Below are positions 36,476-45,556 of a stretch of DNA of 64,000 nucleotides, one piece after another. The DNA lies in assembly GCF_900116895.1 (NCBI RefSeq), contig NZ_FPCF01000002.1, positions 124,001-188,000 on the forward strand. The letters are read 5' to 3'. The position numbers were made by a program, and so were the translations under genes. Source of the stretch: Pseudidiomarina donghaiensis (GTDB lineage: Bacteria > Pseudomonadota > Gammaproteobacteria > Enterobacterales > Alteromonadaceae). The notes below the pieces were generated by a model. It made no database searches. It was not told the DNA's origin and saw only the letters and a program-made list of their open reading frames with translations. Each line of letters starts with the position of its first letter. Position 1 is the stretch's first letter.

Positions 36476-37750
36476 TTATTGCTTATAAACTTGGCCGTCT
36501 TTAATAACCAAGTTAACGCCGCTGAGCAATTCAATATTGTTTAGCGGATTACCTTCAACCGCAACCACATCCGCACGCTTGCCGACTTCAATCGTGCCAA
36601 TATCGTCTACACCAAGTAGTTTAGCCGCTTCCGCAGTTGCGCTGCGGATGGCCGTTAATGGCGGCATACCAGCTTCAACCATATAGATAAATTCACGATA
36701 GTTTTCACCGTGGTCAAACACGCCTGCGTCGGTACCAAAGGCTATTTTTACGCCGGCTTTATACGCCTCAGCGAACGTCGACTGAATTTTGGGCCCAATA
36801 GCGGCCGCTTTAGGACGAACGATATCTGGGAAGAAACCGTCAATTTTTGCGCGATCAGCCACCGAGCGACCAGCAGTGATGGTTGGCACGAAGTACACAT
36901 TATTCTTTTTCATCGCAGCCATGACTTCGGCATCCATGTAGGTACCATGCTCAATAGAATTTACCCCCGCTGCTATTGCGCGCAGCATCCCTTCTTTGCC
37001 ATGTGCATGAACCGTCACCTTCATGCCGTAGTCTTTAGCGGTTTGTACCACTGACTCAAGCTCGTCAGTCATGAACTGCGGATTCTGACCGCTTTTAGCA
37101 ACACTTAAAACGCCCCCAGTCACCGTCAATTTAATAAGGTCGGCACCGTCTTGGTAGCGAGCGCGAACAGCTTCACGCGCTTCGTAGGGACCATTTAATA
37201 CGCCGTCAGCCGGTGTTGGGCTTTCATAAAGGCCTTTGTAGGCACCGTTGGTTGGGTCGGCGTGGCCACCGGTTGTCGCCAATGATTTGCCTGCGGTATA
37301 AATACGTGGGCCGATAACTTTTCCAGCGCTCACAGCGTTACGAAGTGCAATACTTGCGTTATAAGAGTCGCCTAAGTCACGAACCGTGGTGAACCCAGCC
37401 ATGAGGGTTTTATTAGCATAATTCACAGCATCTAAAGTGACGTCAGCAGCGCTGTGGGTAAATTTATGCATATAGCTGCCAGGGCCTAGTTGCGACGTTA
37501 AATGGGTGTGCATGTCGATAAAACCGGGCATGACCGTACCTTGTCGGCGATCGATCACTAAGTCGCCTTCTGTGGGGGCTTTGAAGCCTTTTTCAATGGC
37601 GGTGATTTTACCTTCATCAATAACAACGGTCATATCGGTTTTTGGGTTTGCTTGGGTGCCATCAATAAGTGTGCCGGCATATACCAGGGTATCAGCTTGG
37701 CAGACACTGGTAAGTCCAAGAGCCACGGTCAAGGTAAGTAAGCGTCGCAT
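36476..37750 (-). CDS. Exported metal-dependent amidohydrolase
   Basis: Signal peptide [19 protein letters not shown], then an amidohydrolase TIM barrel. Metal ligands: HxH in GFIDMHTHL (near 80), Lys in [11 protein letters not shown], His in KVTVHAHG and [10 protein letters not shown], and Asp in [10 protein letters not shown]. This set is typical of the imidazolonepropionase/prolidase-like branch that includes exported Xaa-Pro dipeptidases. Substrate is probably a peptide or lactam, not proven. Length 424 aa. Its stop lies 2 bp from the convergent DUF2489 gene. Confidence 0.9.
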   Translation of the reverse strand: MRRLLTLTVALGLTSVCQADTLVYAGTLIDGTQANPKTDMTVVIDEGKITAIEKGFKAPTEGDLVIDRRQGTVMPGFIDMHTHLTSQLGPGSYMHKFTHSAADVTLDAVNYANKTLMAGFTTVRDLGDSYNASIALRNAVSAGKVIGPRIYTAGKSLATTGGHADPTNGAYKGLYESPTPADGVLNGPYEAREAVRARYQDGADLIKLTVTGGVLSVAKSGQNPQFMTDELESVVQTAKDYGMKVTVHAHGKEGMLRAIAAGVNSIEHGTYMDAEVMAAMKKNNVYFVPTITAGRSVADRAKIDGFFPDIVRPKAAAIGPKIQSTFAEAYKAGVKIAFGTDAGVFDHGENYREFIYMVEAGMPPLTAIRSATAEAAKLLGVDDIGTIEVGKRADVVAVEGNPLNNIELLSGVNLVIKDGQVYKQ

Positions 37751-37926
37751 GGTGAATTCCTTCCTGAGCTATTTGTTATAGTTTATTTAGCTTACACCAT
37801 AGCGATCGGATCACTATATGGTCAACGTATATGGGAACCATTGGGCGCTTTTTCTCGCTTTACTAACGCAGAATAGCGATAAATTGATATACTAACCGTC
37901 TAAATCATCCAAAGGTTTCTGCTTTC

Positions 37927-38751
37927 ATGTTTAATCGTATTCGAGAAGATATCAAAAGTGTTTTTGCGCGAGATCCAGCTGCGCGCAACGCTTTTGAAGT
38001 ATTGACTACTTACCCAGGGCTACACGCTATTTGGTGGCATCGTGTAGCACATCGCTTGTGGCAATGGCGTTTGCTTTGGCTAGCGCGGTTTGTATCCACC
38101 CTATCGCGGTGGTTTACTGGTATTGAAATTCATCCAGGAGCGCGCATTGGCCGGCGTTTTTTCATTGATCATGGCATGGGTGTTGTTATTGGTGAAACCG
38201 CAGAAATTGGTGATGATGTCACAATTTATCATGGTGTCACGCTTGGCGGCACAAGTTGGAGCCAAGGCAAGCGTCATCCAACGCTTAAAAACGGTGTGGT
38301 TATTGGCGCCGGTGCGAAAGTGCTTGGGCCTATTGAAGTGGGAGAGAACGCCCGTATTGGCTCTAATGCCGTGGTGGTCAAAAATGTTCCGGCTGAAGTA
38401 ACTGTTGTTGGTATTCCAGCTCGCGTGGCCAGCACAACGAAAAGCAGCAGCGAAGTACAAAAACGCCGCGAACAAATTGCTAAGCAGTATGGCTTTGATG
38501 CTTACGCTATTTCTGCCGATAACCCCGATCCGGTCGCAACCGCCATTGGCCGTATGCTAGACCATGTGCATGTGTTGGACCAAAAAGTTGCTGATTTATG
38601 CTGTGCGGTCAATAAACTGGGAGGTAGTGTTTGCGAGGAAATTCCAGAAGTACAACTGGACGACATGGATTTTGTGACCGAAGAGCAGAAGGCTGCGGAA
38701 CTACGTCAAAAAGCAGGTGAAAAGGCCAGTCAAAAAGAAAGCCAGGAATAA
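37927..38751 (+). CDS. cysE: Serine O-acetyltransferase
   Basis: Transfers acetyl from acetyl-CoA to serine, the committed step of cysteine synthesis, and forms the cysteine synthase complex with CysK. The N-terminal helical SAT domain is followed by left-handed beta-helix hexapeptide repeats: [40 protein letters not shown] and [20 protein letters not shown]. The active-site His are in [10 protein letters not shown] and YHGVTLGG. Length 274 aa. The C-terminus is extended and charged. Confidence 0.95.
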   Translation: MFNRIREDIKSVFARDPAARNAFEVLTTYPGLHAIWWHRVAHRLWQWRLLWLARFVSTLSRWFTGIEIHPGARIGRRFFIDHGMGVVIGETAEIGDDVTIYHGVTLGGTSWSQGKRHPTLKNGVVIGAGAKVLGPIEVGENARIGSNAVVVKNVPAEVTVVGIPARVASTTKSSSEVQKRREQIAKQYGFDAYAISADNPDPVATAIGRMLDHVHVLDQKVADLCCAVNKLGGSVCEEIPEVQLDDMDFVTEEQKAAELRQKAGEKASQKESQE

Positions 38752-38752
38752 A

Positions 38753-38777
38753 AAAGGCCGCTCATTGAGCGGCCTTT
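38753..38777. terminator. Terminator between convergent cysE and the cold-shock gene
   Basis: AAAGGCCGCTC pairs with GAGCGGCCTTT across a 3-nt loop. On the minus strand it is followed by TTTTTTATT-like sequence, so it serves the cold-shock gene best. The plus-strand T run is only three bases. Confidence 0.85.
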
Positions 38778-38804
38778 CGGAATTCTTCACTAGAAGAAAC
38801 GTAA

Positions 38805-39011
38805 TTACATAGGAACTACGTTAGAAGCCTGTGGGCCTTTAGGACCTTGCTCGATAGTGAACTGAACAGTTTGGCCTTCAGCTAAGGTTTTGAAACCGTC
38901 TGATTGGATAGCTGAGAAATGTACGAATACGTCAGCGCCTTGCTCTTGCTCGATGAAACCGAAACCTTTAGCTTCGTTAAAGAATTTTACTTTACCAGTT
39001 ACTGTAGACAT
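38805..39011 (-). CDS. Cold-shock domain protein (CspA family)
   Basis: A 68-aa single OB-fold RNA chaperone. RNP1 is KGFGFIEQE and RNP2 is VFVHF, with the typical start [15 protein letters not shown] and the end [10 protein letters not shown]. It binds single-stranded RNA and prevents secondary structure. A strong promoter 147 bp upstream leaves a long leader, as in cold-inducible csp genes. GAGGAA precedes the ATG. Confidence 0.96.
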   Translation of the reverse strand: MSTVTGKVKFFNEAKGFGFIEQEQGADVFVHFSAIQSDGFKTLAEGQTVQFTIEQGPKGPQASNVVPM

Positions 39012-39157
39012 GCTGTGATTCCTCGTATTGCATGTGAAAATCTAGGGTATTGCTAATAAAAATTACGTGTAGTACTTGGGGACTTACAAAACGAGGTACA
39101 GCAATAGACTTCGTAACAGGCCACAATTAGACAGCCGAATTTTTTCTAGCGACCGCC

Positions 39158-39185
39158 AGTATACGCTGATCTTAATTACTGTCAA
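39158..39185 (-). promoter_or_regulatory. Promoter and long 5' leader of the cold-shock gene
   Basis: On the minus strand TTGACA (39180-39185) and TATACT (39158-39163) are 16 bp apart, almost consensus. The start site would be near 39151, giving a leader of about 140 nt before the csp ATG, the length expected for a temperature-sensing csp leader. I could not confirm a cold box. Confidence 0.75.
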
Positions 39186-39214
39186 TTAAAGAATTATTAC
39201 CGCCCACCGCAATT

Positions 39215-39763
39215 CTAACCGCGAATCCAGTTCTTGGTAATGTGGCGGAACTGATCTGTTCCTGAGCGATGCAGCCATTCATAAGCCGCCATCTCTGAAG
39301 AAATAATCACCACACCTTCTTGGCGCATACGTTGTAAGGCTGTTTGTTTATCACTGTCGCGGCGAGAACCTACAGCGTCTTCCACCACAAAAACCTGATA
39401 GTCGTCAGCGATTAAGTCTAACGCTGTTTGTAAAATGCAAACGTGGGTTTCCATGCCCATCAGAACCACCTGTGGCCGCGATATATCATTGATCGCGTTG
39501 ACAAAGTTTGGCTCCTGCATGGCGCTAAAGTGCATTTTCTCTATTACCTGGGCATTTTCGATAACCCCCGATAAGGCATCAACACTAATCCCCAAACCTT
39601 TTGGATACTGCTCCGTGACTAGAACAGGAACATCTAACTCATTGGCAATTTCCCCAAGCCAGCGCATGCGCGCAATGAGTTGGTCACGTTGGTGAATAAC
39701 CGGTGCTAACTTTTCTTGGGCATCGACGATTATGAGAACGCTTTGATCAACTTGCATTAGCAT
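39215..39763 (-). CDS. Isochorismatase-family cysteine hydrolase
   Basis: Rossmann-like hydrolase of the YcaC type. The catalytic triad is visible: Asp in LIIVDAQEKL (near 14), Lys in EQYPKGLG, and the nucleophile Cys in MGMETHVCILQTALDL (near 109). No co-occurring pathway gene shows the substrate. AGGA lies 9 bp before the ATG at 39763; the next in-frame ATG is two codons later. Length 182 aa. Confidence 0.9.
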   Translation of the reverse strand: MLMQVDQSVLIIVDAQEKLAPVIHQRDQLIARMRWLGEIANELDVPVLVTEQYPKGLGISVDALSGVIENAQVIEKMHFSAMQEPNFVNAINDISRPQVVLMGMETHVCILQTALDLIADDYQVFVVEDAVGSRRDSDKQTALQRMRQEGVVIISSEMAAYEWLHRSGTDQFRHITKNWIRG

Positions 39764-39930
39764 GGATTTGCTTCCTATTTAATCAGATTTGTTAAGTTTG
39801 AACGCCGGAGTTTATGCATCGATTATGCCGTAAACATATTGCTATTCCTAATGCTACGCTATAGTTTGAGGACTGTAAGTTAAACTTTGGTCCTTATTCT
39901 AAGGCTCGCTGTGTCAGAAGGATGCTGGCC

Positions 39931-40941
39931 ATGACCGATAAATCGGCCGATACGCTACTACAAAATTTCCGCAATAAGGTCACTCGCAATATGGTTTGGG
40001 CGGGTGCGGTGACGCTGTTAGCGCTAACAGTTACACAGCTGTGGCTGGCCCATTATCTGCAGGCTGCAGTAATGTTCACCTCGGGCATCGTTTTCGCCGC
40101 TATAGCTTATACCTTTCGTGCACAACGTATTCCAAACTATTGGCGGCTACTTTTTATGGTGCTGCTCACAGCTATCTGTGCCATGTCCATAAAACAAAAT
40201 GGTGTTATTGGCGTTTACTGGGCCTACCCTTTGTTAGTCTCAAGTTTCTTTATGTTTCGCGATGGCTACGCCATTGCCTTAGCGACGACGATTACCGTAG
40301 CCACGAGCGCAGCGGCAATTGCTTTTATGGAACTTGATGATGCGTGGCGTATCACTGCATCGTTGACTGTAATTTTAGTTTTAGGCAGCGTGTTTGTGGT
40401 AATGCTGGGCCGTATGCAGCGCTTATTGCATCAGCTGGTTATTACCGACACCTTGACGGGGCTGCAGAATCGCCAACGGTTAACCGGGGTACTCAATGAG
40501 CTGCTTGCCAGTTTTAAGCGTTACAATCGTTCCGCTAGCTTGCTCATGCTTGACTTAGACCATTTTAAACTGCTTAACGACAAACACGGGCACTTATTTG
40601 GTGACCAAATGCTAAAACAGCTCGCAAACCGGCTAAAACAACGATTACGGGTTAACGATCAGCTTTTTCGGGTTGGGGGCGAAGAGTTTTTGGTGGTGTT
40701 GCCAGAAACTGATTTGGCGGAAGCTAAAAAGGTTGCGCAAAAACTGCTTTCGACAGTTTCGGACGAACCATTTGAAGGTAAAGATGCACAAGTGCATTTA
40801 ACAGTGAGTATTGGCGTTGCGCAGCTGCGATTAGAGCAGTCTTGGGCGGAATGGATAAACAGCGCCGATACTGCTTTACTTGAGGCAAAACGCAAAGGCC
40901 GCAATCAAGTATGTGTGGCTGAAGGTTACACGGAAATTTAA
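39931..40941 (+). CDS. Membrane diguanylate cyclase
   Basis: Makes cyclic di-GMP from two GTP. Five to six N-terminal transmembrane helices (about 20-165) form a sensor region without a named domain. A GGDEF domain follows (about 175-335). The active site is GGEEF at 249-253, and the inhibitory I-site RVND is at 240-243, exactly five residues before it. I chose the ATG at 39931, with AAGGA 8 bp upstream. The next gene is a paralogue 2 bp away. Length 336 aa. Confidence 0.93.
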   Translation: MTDKSADTLLQNFRNKVTRNMVWAGAVTLLALTVTQLWLAHYLQAAVMFTSGIVFAAIAYTFRAQRIPNYWRLLFMVLLTAICAMSIKQNGVIGVYWAYPLLVSSFFMFRDGYAIALATTITVATSAAAIAFMELDDAWRITASLTVILVLGSVFVVMLGRMQRLLHQLVITDTLTGLQNRQRLTGVLNELLASFKRYNRSASLLMLDLDHFKLLNDKHGHLFGDQMLKQLANRLKQRLRVNDQLFRVGGEEFLVVLPETDLAEAKKVAQKLLSTVSDEPFEGKDAQVHLTVSIGVAQLRLEQSWAEWINSADTALLEAKRKGRNQVCVAEGYTEI

Positions 40942-40943
40942 CT

Positions 40944-41957
40944 ATGAACACAGCATCAGTGGCCTCTTCCCTAGGCAACCTTAATTTATGGCAGCAATTT
41001 CGGCTAGTCGCTATGCGCACAATATACTTTGGCGTTGGGCTTGTGGTGTTGGTATTGGCGGGCATTCTAGTGGCGCAGTCGCGATGGCTTGAAGCTGGTG
41101 CGTTAACTTGTGTCGCGTTAGCCTTCATTCTTACCGGGGTCATTTATCGCAATGAGCTTGCGCCTCAATGGATAAATTTTTTATTTATTTGCGCACTTGG
41201 AATATTAGTGAGTGTGTCGATGACATCAACCGGAATGATGGGGGTTTATTGGATGTACCCCGTTCTGGCTATGGTCTTCTTTATGTTTGATAAGACCATC
41301 TTTGTGCTAGTGATCATGTTGATTTACGCTCTTTTCGCAGCCGTCATGTATAAATTTTTGCCGTTTGAGTACGCTTGGCGTATTGGGTTATCCATGTTGG
41401 TACTTATTGGCGTGGGGGGCGTGTTTTTAATGATGATGAGCTACATGCAACGTAACATCACGAAGCTGTATGCTACTGACCCGCTGACTGGTTTTTACCG
41501 TCGAGACTATGTCACTGACATGCTGCAGCAATCGCTGCAGCGCGCGGAACGAACTATGCAACCGGTAAGTGCAATGATGCTAGATTTAGACTCATTTCGG
41601 AGTGTGAACGATAAGTTTGGTTATATGTTTGGTGATGAAGTATTGAAAGAAACCGCGAAACGAATATTGCGTTACTGTCGTCACCATGACGTGGCATTGC
41701 GCAGCGGCGGGGCCGAGTTTTTAATCATTTTTCCGAATACAGACATTAAGCAAGCTTCCATATTAGCAGGTGACGTGCTTGATGGTTTGCGTCATGAGCC
41801 GTTTGCAATCAAAAGCATGATGACAACAGTGACAGCAAGTGCCGGAGTGGCGCAATGGCGCAAGGGGCAAAGTTGGGCGGATTGGTTAGAGCGAGTGGAT
41901 ACTGCGAAAGATAAAGCAAAAAGCGAAGGTCGAAATCGATTGAGAATTGCTCAATAA
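40944..41957 (+). CDS. Degenerate GGDEF membrane protein, probable c-di-GMP receptor
   Basis: Same layout as the preceding gene (multi-helix membrane region about 20-165, then GGDEF domain), with matching stretches such as MMGVYWMYPVLAMVFFMF against GVIGVYWAYPLLVSSFFMF. The active site is GGAEF at 255-259: the essential metal-binding Asp/Glu at position 3 is Ala. The I-site RHHD (246-249) keeps its exact spacing. I infer loss of cyclase activity with retained c-di-GMP binding. Length 337 aa. Tandem duplication with divergence is likely. Confidence 0.88.
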   Translation: MNTASVASSLGNLNLWQQFRLVAMRTIYFGVGLVVLVLAGILVAQSRWLEAGALTCVALAFILTGVIYRNELAPQWINFLFICALGILVSVSMTSTGMMGVYWMYPVLAMVFFMFDKTIFVLVIMLIYALFAAVMYKFLPFEYAWRIGLSMLVLIGVGGVFLMMMSYMQRNITKLYATDPLTGFYRRDYVTDMLQQSLQRAERTMQPVSAMMLDLDSFRSVNDKFGYMFGDEVLKETAKRILRYCRHHDVALRSGGAEFLIIFPNTDIKQASILAGDVLDGLRHEPFAIKSMMTTVTASAGVAQWRKGQSWADWLERVDTAKDKAKSEGRNRLRIAQ

Positions 41958-42008
41958 ATTTGCACCAAAGGCCTGTCGCCGTTACAATTCGCTGCTTTAA
42001 AAATACCT

Positions 42009-42056
42009 AGTCACTCATGTAATTACTCATGCAGTCATTCATGTAGTCACTCATGG
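42009..42056 (+). repeat. Four 12-bp tandem repeats before purE
   Basis: AGTCACTCATGT, AATTACTCATGC, AGTCATTCATGT and AGTCACTCATGG follow one another without gaps and end in the purE ribosome binding site. Each unit contains an ATG in the purE frame. In-frame stops cut these into tiny frames (ATG-TAA at 42017; ATG at 42029 running to TAG at 42044). Confidence 0.8.
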
Positions 42057-42064
42057 AGCAAACA

Positions 42065-42559
42065 ATGGCACCTGTTCTTATCCTCATGGGGTCGCAGTCC
42101 GATTGGCCCGTTATGCAACAAGCAGCACAAATGCTCAAAGACCTCGGCGTTGAATGGCGCGCAGAAGTCGTGTCGGCTCATCGTACCCCCGATTTATTGA
42201 AAACAACCATGGAACAGGCCGAACGTGACGGCGTGCCTGTGGTGATTGCTGGTGCGGGTGGCGCAGCACACTTACCGGGTATGTTGGCGGCATTTACGGC
42301 AATACCAGTATTGGGCGTGCCGGTTCCGAGTAAGCAGCTAAAAGGGCTAGATAGTTTATTGTCAATTGTACAAATGCCCAAGGGCGTTGCAGTAGGAACA
42401 CTGGCAGTAGGCCAAGCTGGTGCAGCCAATGCGGGATTATTGGCGGCACAAATTATAGGTTCGTTTGATGCTGCTGTTCGTGAACGTGTACAAGCATTTC
42501 GCGCCGAACAACGTGAAAAAGTAATGAATGGCCCTAAGTTGGAGTTACCCGACGCATGA
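42065..42559 (+). CDS. purE: N5-carboxyaminoimidazole ribonucleotide mutase
   Basis: Converts N5-CAIR, made by PurK, to CAIR in purine synthesis. Class I PurE motifs: [23 protein letters not shown] with the catalytic His, and [17 protein letters not shown] chose the ATG at 42065 because GGAG lies 6 bp before it. An in-frame ATG at 42053 belongs to the last upstream repeat. Length 164 aa. Its TGA overlaps the purK ATG (ATGA). Confidence 0.96.
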   Translation: MAPVLILMGSQSDWPVMQQAAQMLKDLGVEWRAEVVSAHRTPDLLKTTMEQAERDGVPVVIAGAGGAAHLPGMLAAFTAIPVLGVPVPSKQLKGLDSLLSIVQMPKGVAVGTLAVGQAGAANAGLLAAQIIGSFDAAVRERVQAFRAEQREKVMNGPKLELPDA

Positions 42560-43644
42560 AAATTCTGTTTGTCGGTGATGGCCAACTCGGGCAAATGTTA
42601 GGTGCTAGCGGTATTGGGCACGGGCACGAATGTCTGTTATTTAGCACGCGAACCAATACAGTAAAACCATTAAGTGCGCAGCTCGATTTAGCAATGAGCC
42701 TAGCCGAAGCTATTGCTTGGGCAGACGTTGTGAGTTGGGAGCATGAAGATATTCCTGCAGATATATTAGCCGCAGCACACGACAAATTTTTGATGGACCC
42801 AGCTCGCATTAAAAGCCTGACGGACCGTCGTGCTGAGAAGAAACTGTTTGATGATTGTCGCGTGGCAACGTCACCGTGGCAAACTTACCGAGACGCGGAC
42901 GAGCTGCTAAAAATATTACACCAAGCAGAGCAACCGTTAGTACTTAAAGCCGCACGCGGTGGGTATGACGGTAAAGGCCAATGGCGTTTTAGATTGGCAG
43001 ACAACCCAGTAGAACTTGCACAGCAAGCGGGGCGAGCGCCGGGTATTGCTGAGCATATGATTCCGTTTGAACGCGAAGTGTCGCTAGTTGGAGCGCGCAG
43101 TAAAGATGGCAGTATTTGCTGCTATCCGCTGATTACCAACGTGCATGAACGCGGCATCTTGAGTTATAGCTTGGGCGCAATTGACCCTGTTGAGGATGAG
43201 TTACAACAACAAGCCGAAGAAGCATTTCGTCGTTTAACCGATTCGTTAAATTACGTTGGCGTGTTGGCAATTGAGTTTTTTGTCGTGACTGATGGCAAGC
43301 AAAGCCGTTTATTGGTTAATGAAATAGCACCCCGGGTTCATAATTCAGGGCATTGGACGATGACCGGCGCGAACTGTAGCCAGTTTGATTTGCACATTCG
43401 AGCGCTTACCGGGATGCCATTACCATTATTACGGTTGGAGCCTACGTTAATGCTCAATGTTATCGGCGCCGACCAAATTCCGGTAGGCTTGTGGCATCAC
43501 CCAGATACCCAATGCCACTGGTATAACAAGGATCCACGGCCTGGTCGCAAAGTCGGCCATGTAAACATTCGCACGGCCAACCGCGATACGGCGATAAAAT
43601 GGGTAGCGCAGTGGGCGGAAAAACTACAGGTTCTGGCTGACTAA
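42556..43644 (+). CDS. purK: 5-(carboxyamino)imidazole ribonucleotide synthase
   Basis: ATP-grasp enzyme that carboxylates AIR with bicarbonate. It shows [35 protein letters not shown] (ATP-binding loop), [14 protein letters not shown] and [16 protein letters not shown]. Length 362 aa. It is translationally coupled to purE and its stop overlaps that of the convergent esterase gene within a perfect hairpin. Confidence 0.96.
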   Translation: MKILFVGDGQLGQMLGASGIGHGHECLLFSTRTNTVKPLSAQLDLAMSLAEAIAWADVVSWEHEDIPADILAAAHDKFLMDPARIKSLTDRRAEKKLFDDCRVATSPWQTYRDADELLKILHQAEQPLVLKAARGGYDGKGQWRFRLADNPVELAQQAGRAPGIAEHMIPFEREVSLVGARSKDGSICCYPLITNVHERGILSYSLGAIDPVEDELQQQAEEAFRRLTDSLNYVGVLAIEFFVVTDGKQSRLLVNEIAPRVHNSGHWTMTGANCSQFDLHIRALTGMPLPLLRLEPTLMLNVIGADQIPVGLWHHPDTQCHWYNKDPRPGRKVGHVNIRTANRDTAIKWVAQWAEKLQVLAD

Positions 43645-43654
43645 GCCAGAACCT
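43628..43654. terminator. Perfect hairpin spanning two convergent stop codons
   Basis: AGGTTCTGGCT (43628-43638) and AGCCAGAACCT (43644-43654) form an 11-bp stem. The loop region holds the overlapping stops of purK (TAA, 43642-43644) and the esterase gene (TAG on minus, 43641-43643). There is no T run. The palindrome makes the two proteins end alike (LQVLAD and LQEVLA). Confidence 0.75.
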
Positions 43655-44294
43655 CTTGCAGCCATGCGTTGATGGCTTGCACTTGCTCAGCACAAACTTG
43701 GTGCTGCATGTTAAATGTCTGGTAATTAACCGCGTAGCCTTGTTGTTTTAACCAAGCATAAGCCTGTGCGCCGAGGGCCTCAGGAACAACTGGGTCTTGT
43801 GTGCCGTGTTGGACCAAAATAGGCAATGATTTATTGGCTTGGTTTGGCGTAATCGAGTCTTTCGTCGCTAAATAAGTGGATAAAGCCAATAACCCCCGTA
43901 ATGGCTTGGCGTAGGTCAACGCCGCTTCATATGCAACAGCGCCACCTTGTGAAAACCCTGCCAAAACAATATTTTCAGGCGCAATGCCACGACCAATTTC
44001 GCGTTCAATAAGCTGATGAACAGCGTTTGCCGAAGCGCGCAGTTGAGTTTCGTCCACTTCCCGATCAATGGACATATTTAAAATGTCGTACCAAGCGGGC
44101 ATACGCATACCACCGTTAATGGTCACGGGAATTTGTGGTGCGTGTGGAAACACAAAACGCACGGCAACCTGCGGTGTTAAGTGCGGTACCAGTGGGGCAA
44201 AGTCATTGCCATCGGCGCCTAGGCCATGCAGCCAAATAATTGCGTGTGTCGCGGTTTGGTTGGGTTCAATTTCTACACAGGGTAAATACGACAT
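43641..44294 (-). CDS. Carboxylesterase/phospholipase-family alpha/beta hydrolase
   Basis: Short cytosolic alpha/beta hydrolase related to YpfH and bacterial carboxylesterases. The oxyanion region is IIWLHGLGADGNDF, the nucleophile is in LAGFSQGGAVAYE (near 118), the Asp in VQHGTQDPVVPE and the His in FNMQHQVCAEQ. No signal peptide. Length 217 aa. The DUF502 gene is upstream with a 13-bp gap. Confidence 0.9.
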   Translation of the reverse strand: MSYLPCVEIEPNQTATHAIIWLHGLGADGNDFAPLVPHLTPQVAVRFVFPHAPQIPVTINGGMRMPAWYDILNMSIDREVDETQLRASANAVHQLIEREIGRGIAPENIVLAGFSQGGAVAYEAALTYAKPLRGLLALSTYLATKDSITPNQANKSLPILVQHGTQDPVVPEALGAQAYAWLKQQGYAVNYQTFNMQHQVCAEQVQAINAWLQEVLA

Positions 44295-44307
44295 TGGTTC
44301 TCCAGTT

Positions 44308-44913
44308 TTAATCGTCTTGATGCGCTCGGTTTTTACCTAAGCCGCCACTAATGGTCATTTGCATGGCGTCGGCAGGCGACATATCGAGGGTTTCAACGCT
44401 GCTACGGGGTACAATAATCATATAGCCACCGACGTTGTAGCTCATTGGCAAAAATACCGCAATGTGGTCGTCGTCAAGTAGTGCTGATAAGCGGTCATCT
44501 TTTTGCCCCGGCTTTTTCGTGACAATGCCAATAAGTTTCACGTCTGCGCCGGGCAAGGTAACGCGCACGACCGACTCATCAGAAAAGCTTTTGCCCGACA
44601 TAAGGTCAAAAACATCAGTTATAGTGCCGTACAAACTACGCAGTAACGGCATTTTTTCCATGATATTGCCCGGTAACTGCCAAAGCTTGTTGATAAAACG
44701 CCAGCGGGCACTGAAGCCAACGACCATGGCAATGACAATAAAGCTTAAAAACGCAAGCCCGGGGAAATAATACTTATCGCCCAAAATGGACTCCCAAATT
44801 GGGCGAAGCCAAGTTTCAATAGTCACTAAAAACCAGTGAACCAAAGCAATGGTCACCACGATTGGCAGTAGAATCGTTAAGCCTTTCAGTAGATACTGTA
44901 TGATGCGTTTCAT
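44308..44913 (-). CDS. DUF502 membrane protein
   Basis: Two N-terminal transmembrane segments (LLKGLTILLPIVVTIALVHW and LAFLSFIVIAMVVGF) flank a short periplasmic loop. A conserved beta-rich domain with LLRSLYGTITDVFDLMSG and VFLPMSYNVGGYMIIVPRSS follows. DUF502 has no established function. Length 201 aa. It appears to be the first gene of an operon with the esterase. Confidence 0.92.
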   Translation of the reverse strand: MKRIIQYLLKGLTILLPIVVTIALVHWFLVTIETWLRPIWESILGDKYYFPGLAFLSFIVIAMVVGFSARWRFINKLWQLPGNIMEKMPLLRSLYGTITDVFDLMSGKSFSDESVVRVTLPGADVKLIGIVTKKPGQKDDRLSALLDDDHIAVFLPMSYNVGGYMIIVPRSSVETLDMSPADAMQMTISGGLGKNRAHQDD

Positions 44914-44967
44914 GGTAATAGTCTCAAGCAGAAAGTATGCATAGCTTAACGTTTTTTGGGGTGGATT

Positions 44968-45528
44968 ATGAAATTATTTGGTAGTTACACGTCACCATAC
45001 GTGCGTCATTGTCGAATTGTTTTGGCTCAGTTGCGTCAAGATTTTCAGTTTATTCCAACCGACTACACGCAAAGTGCGCAGCAGTCTCCAGCCAAGCGAG
45101 TGCCATTTTTGCAAGATGGTGAGGTGATGCTGTACGATTCAGCTTCAATTATTCGTTACGTACGTGAACAAGCGCAGCCGACAAGCGAGCAGAGCGTCGA
45201 AGACTTTGATCTGTTTTGTATGGTCAACACGGCATTAGATGCCACAGTAAACGTATTTTTGCTTGAGCGAGACGGTATAACCGGCGAACACAGTCAATAC
45301 ATTGTTCGCCAACACGAGCGCGTAGCGGCTATTTTAAGCGAACTTAATCAGCGCCAATGGCCACTTGAAGGGCCTTATACCGATGGCCAATTACGACTTG
45401 CATGTTTTTTAAGTTGGGCACAGTTTCGTGAACGCATTCATGTTGCTGACTATGCTCAATTACAACAGTTTTTGCGTGCGTTAAACAGCCAGCCTTGGTT
45501 TGCGAATACGCACCCAGCATTAAGTTAA
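44968..45528 (+). CDS. Glutathione S-transferase-like protein
   Basis: N-terminal thioredoxin-fold GST domain starting MKLFGSYTSPYVRHCRIVL, with the cis-proline region AKRVPFLQDGEVMLYDSASI, and an all-helical C-terminal domain. The position where many GSTs have Ser or Cys is SPY here. The substrate is unknown. I chose the ATG at 44968 after GGGGTGGA. Length 186 aa. It is divergent from the DUF502 gene. Confidence 0.88.
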   Translation: MKLFGSYTSPYVRHCRIVLAQLRQDFQFIPTDYTQSAQQSPAKRVPFLQDGEVMLYDSASIIRYVREQAQPTSEQSVEDFDLFCMVNTALDATVNVFLLERDGITGEHSQYIVRQHERVAAILSELNQRQWPLEGPYTDGQLRLACFLSWAQFRERIHVADYAQLQQFLRALNSQPWFANTHPALS

Positions 45529-45556
45529 AAATAACCATTAACGGGAGTTAACCAGC

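Noticed and set aside
42009-42056. Short CRISPR array or phage attachment repeat
   Set aside because: Units are adjacent without spacers, there are no cas genes, and no integrase or duplicated tRNA end is nearby.
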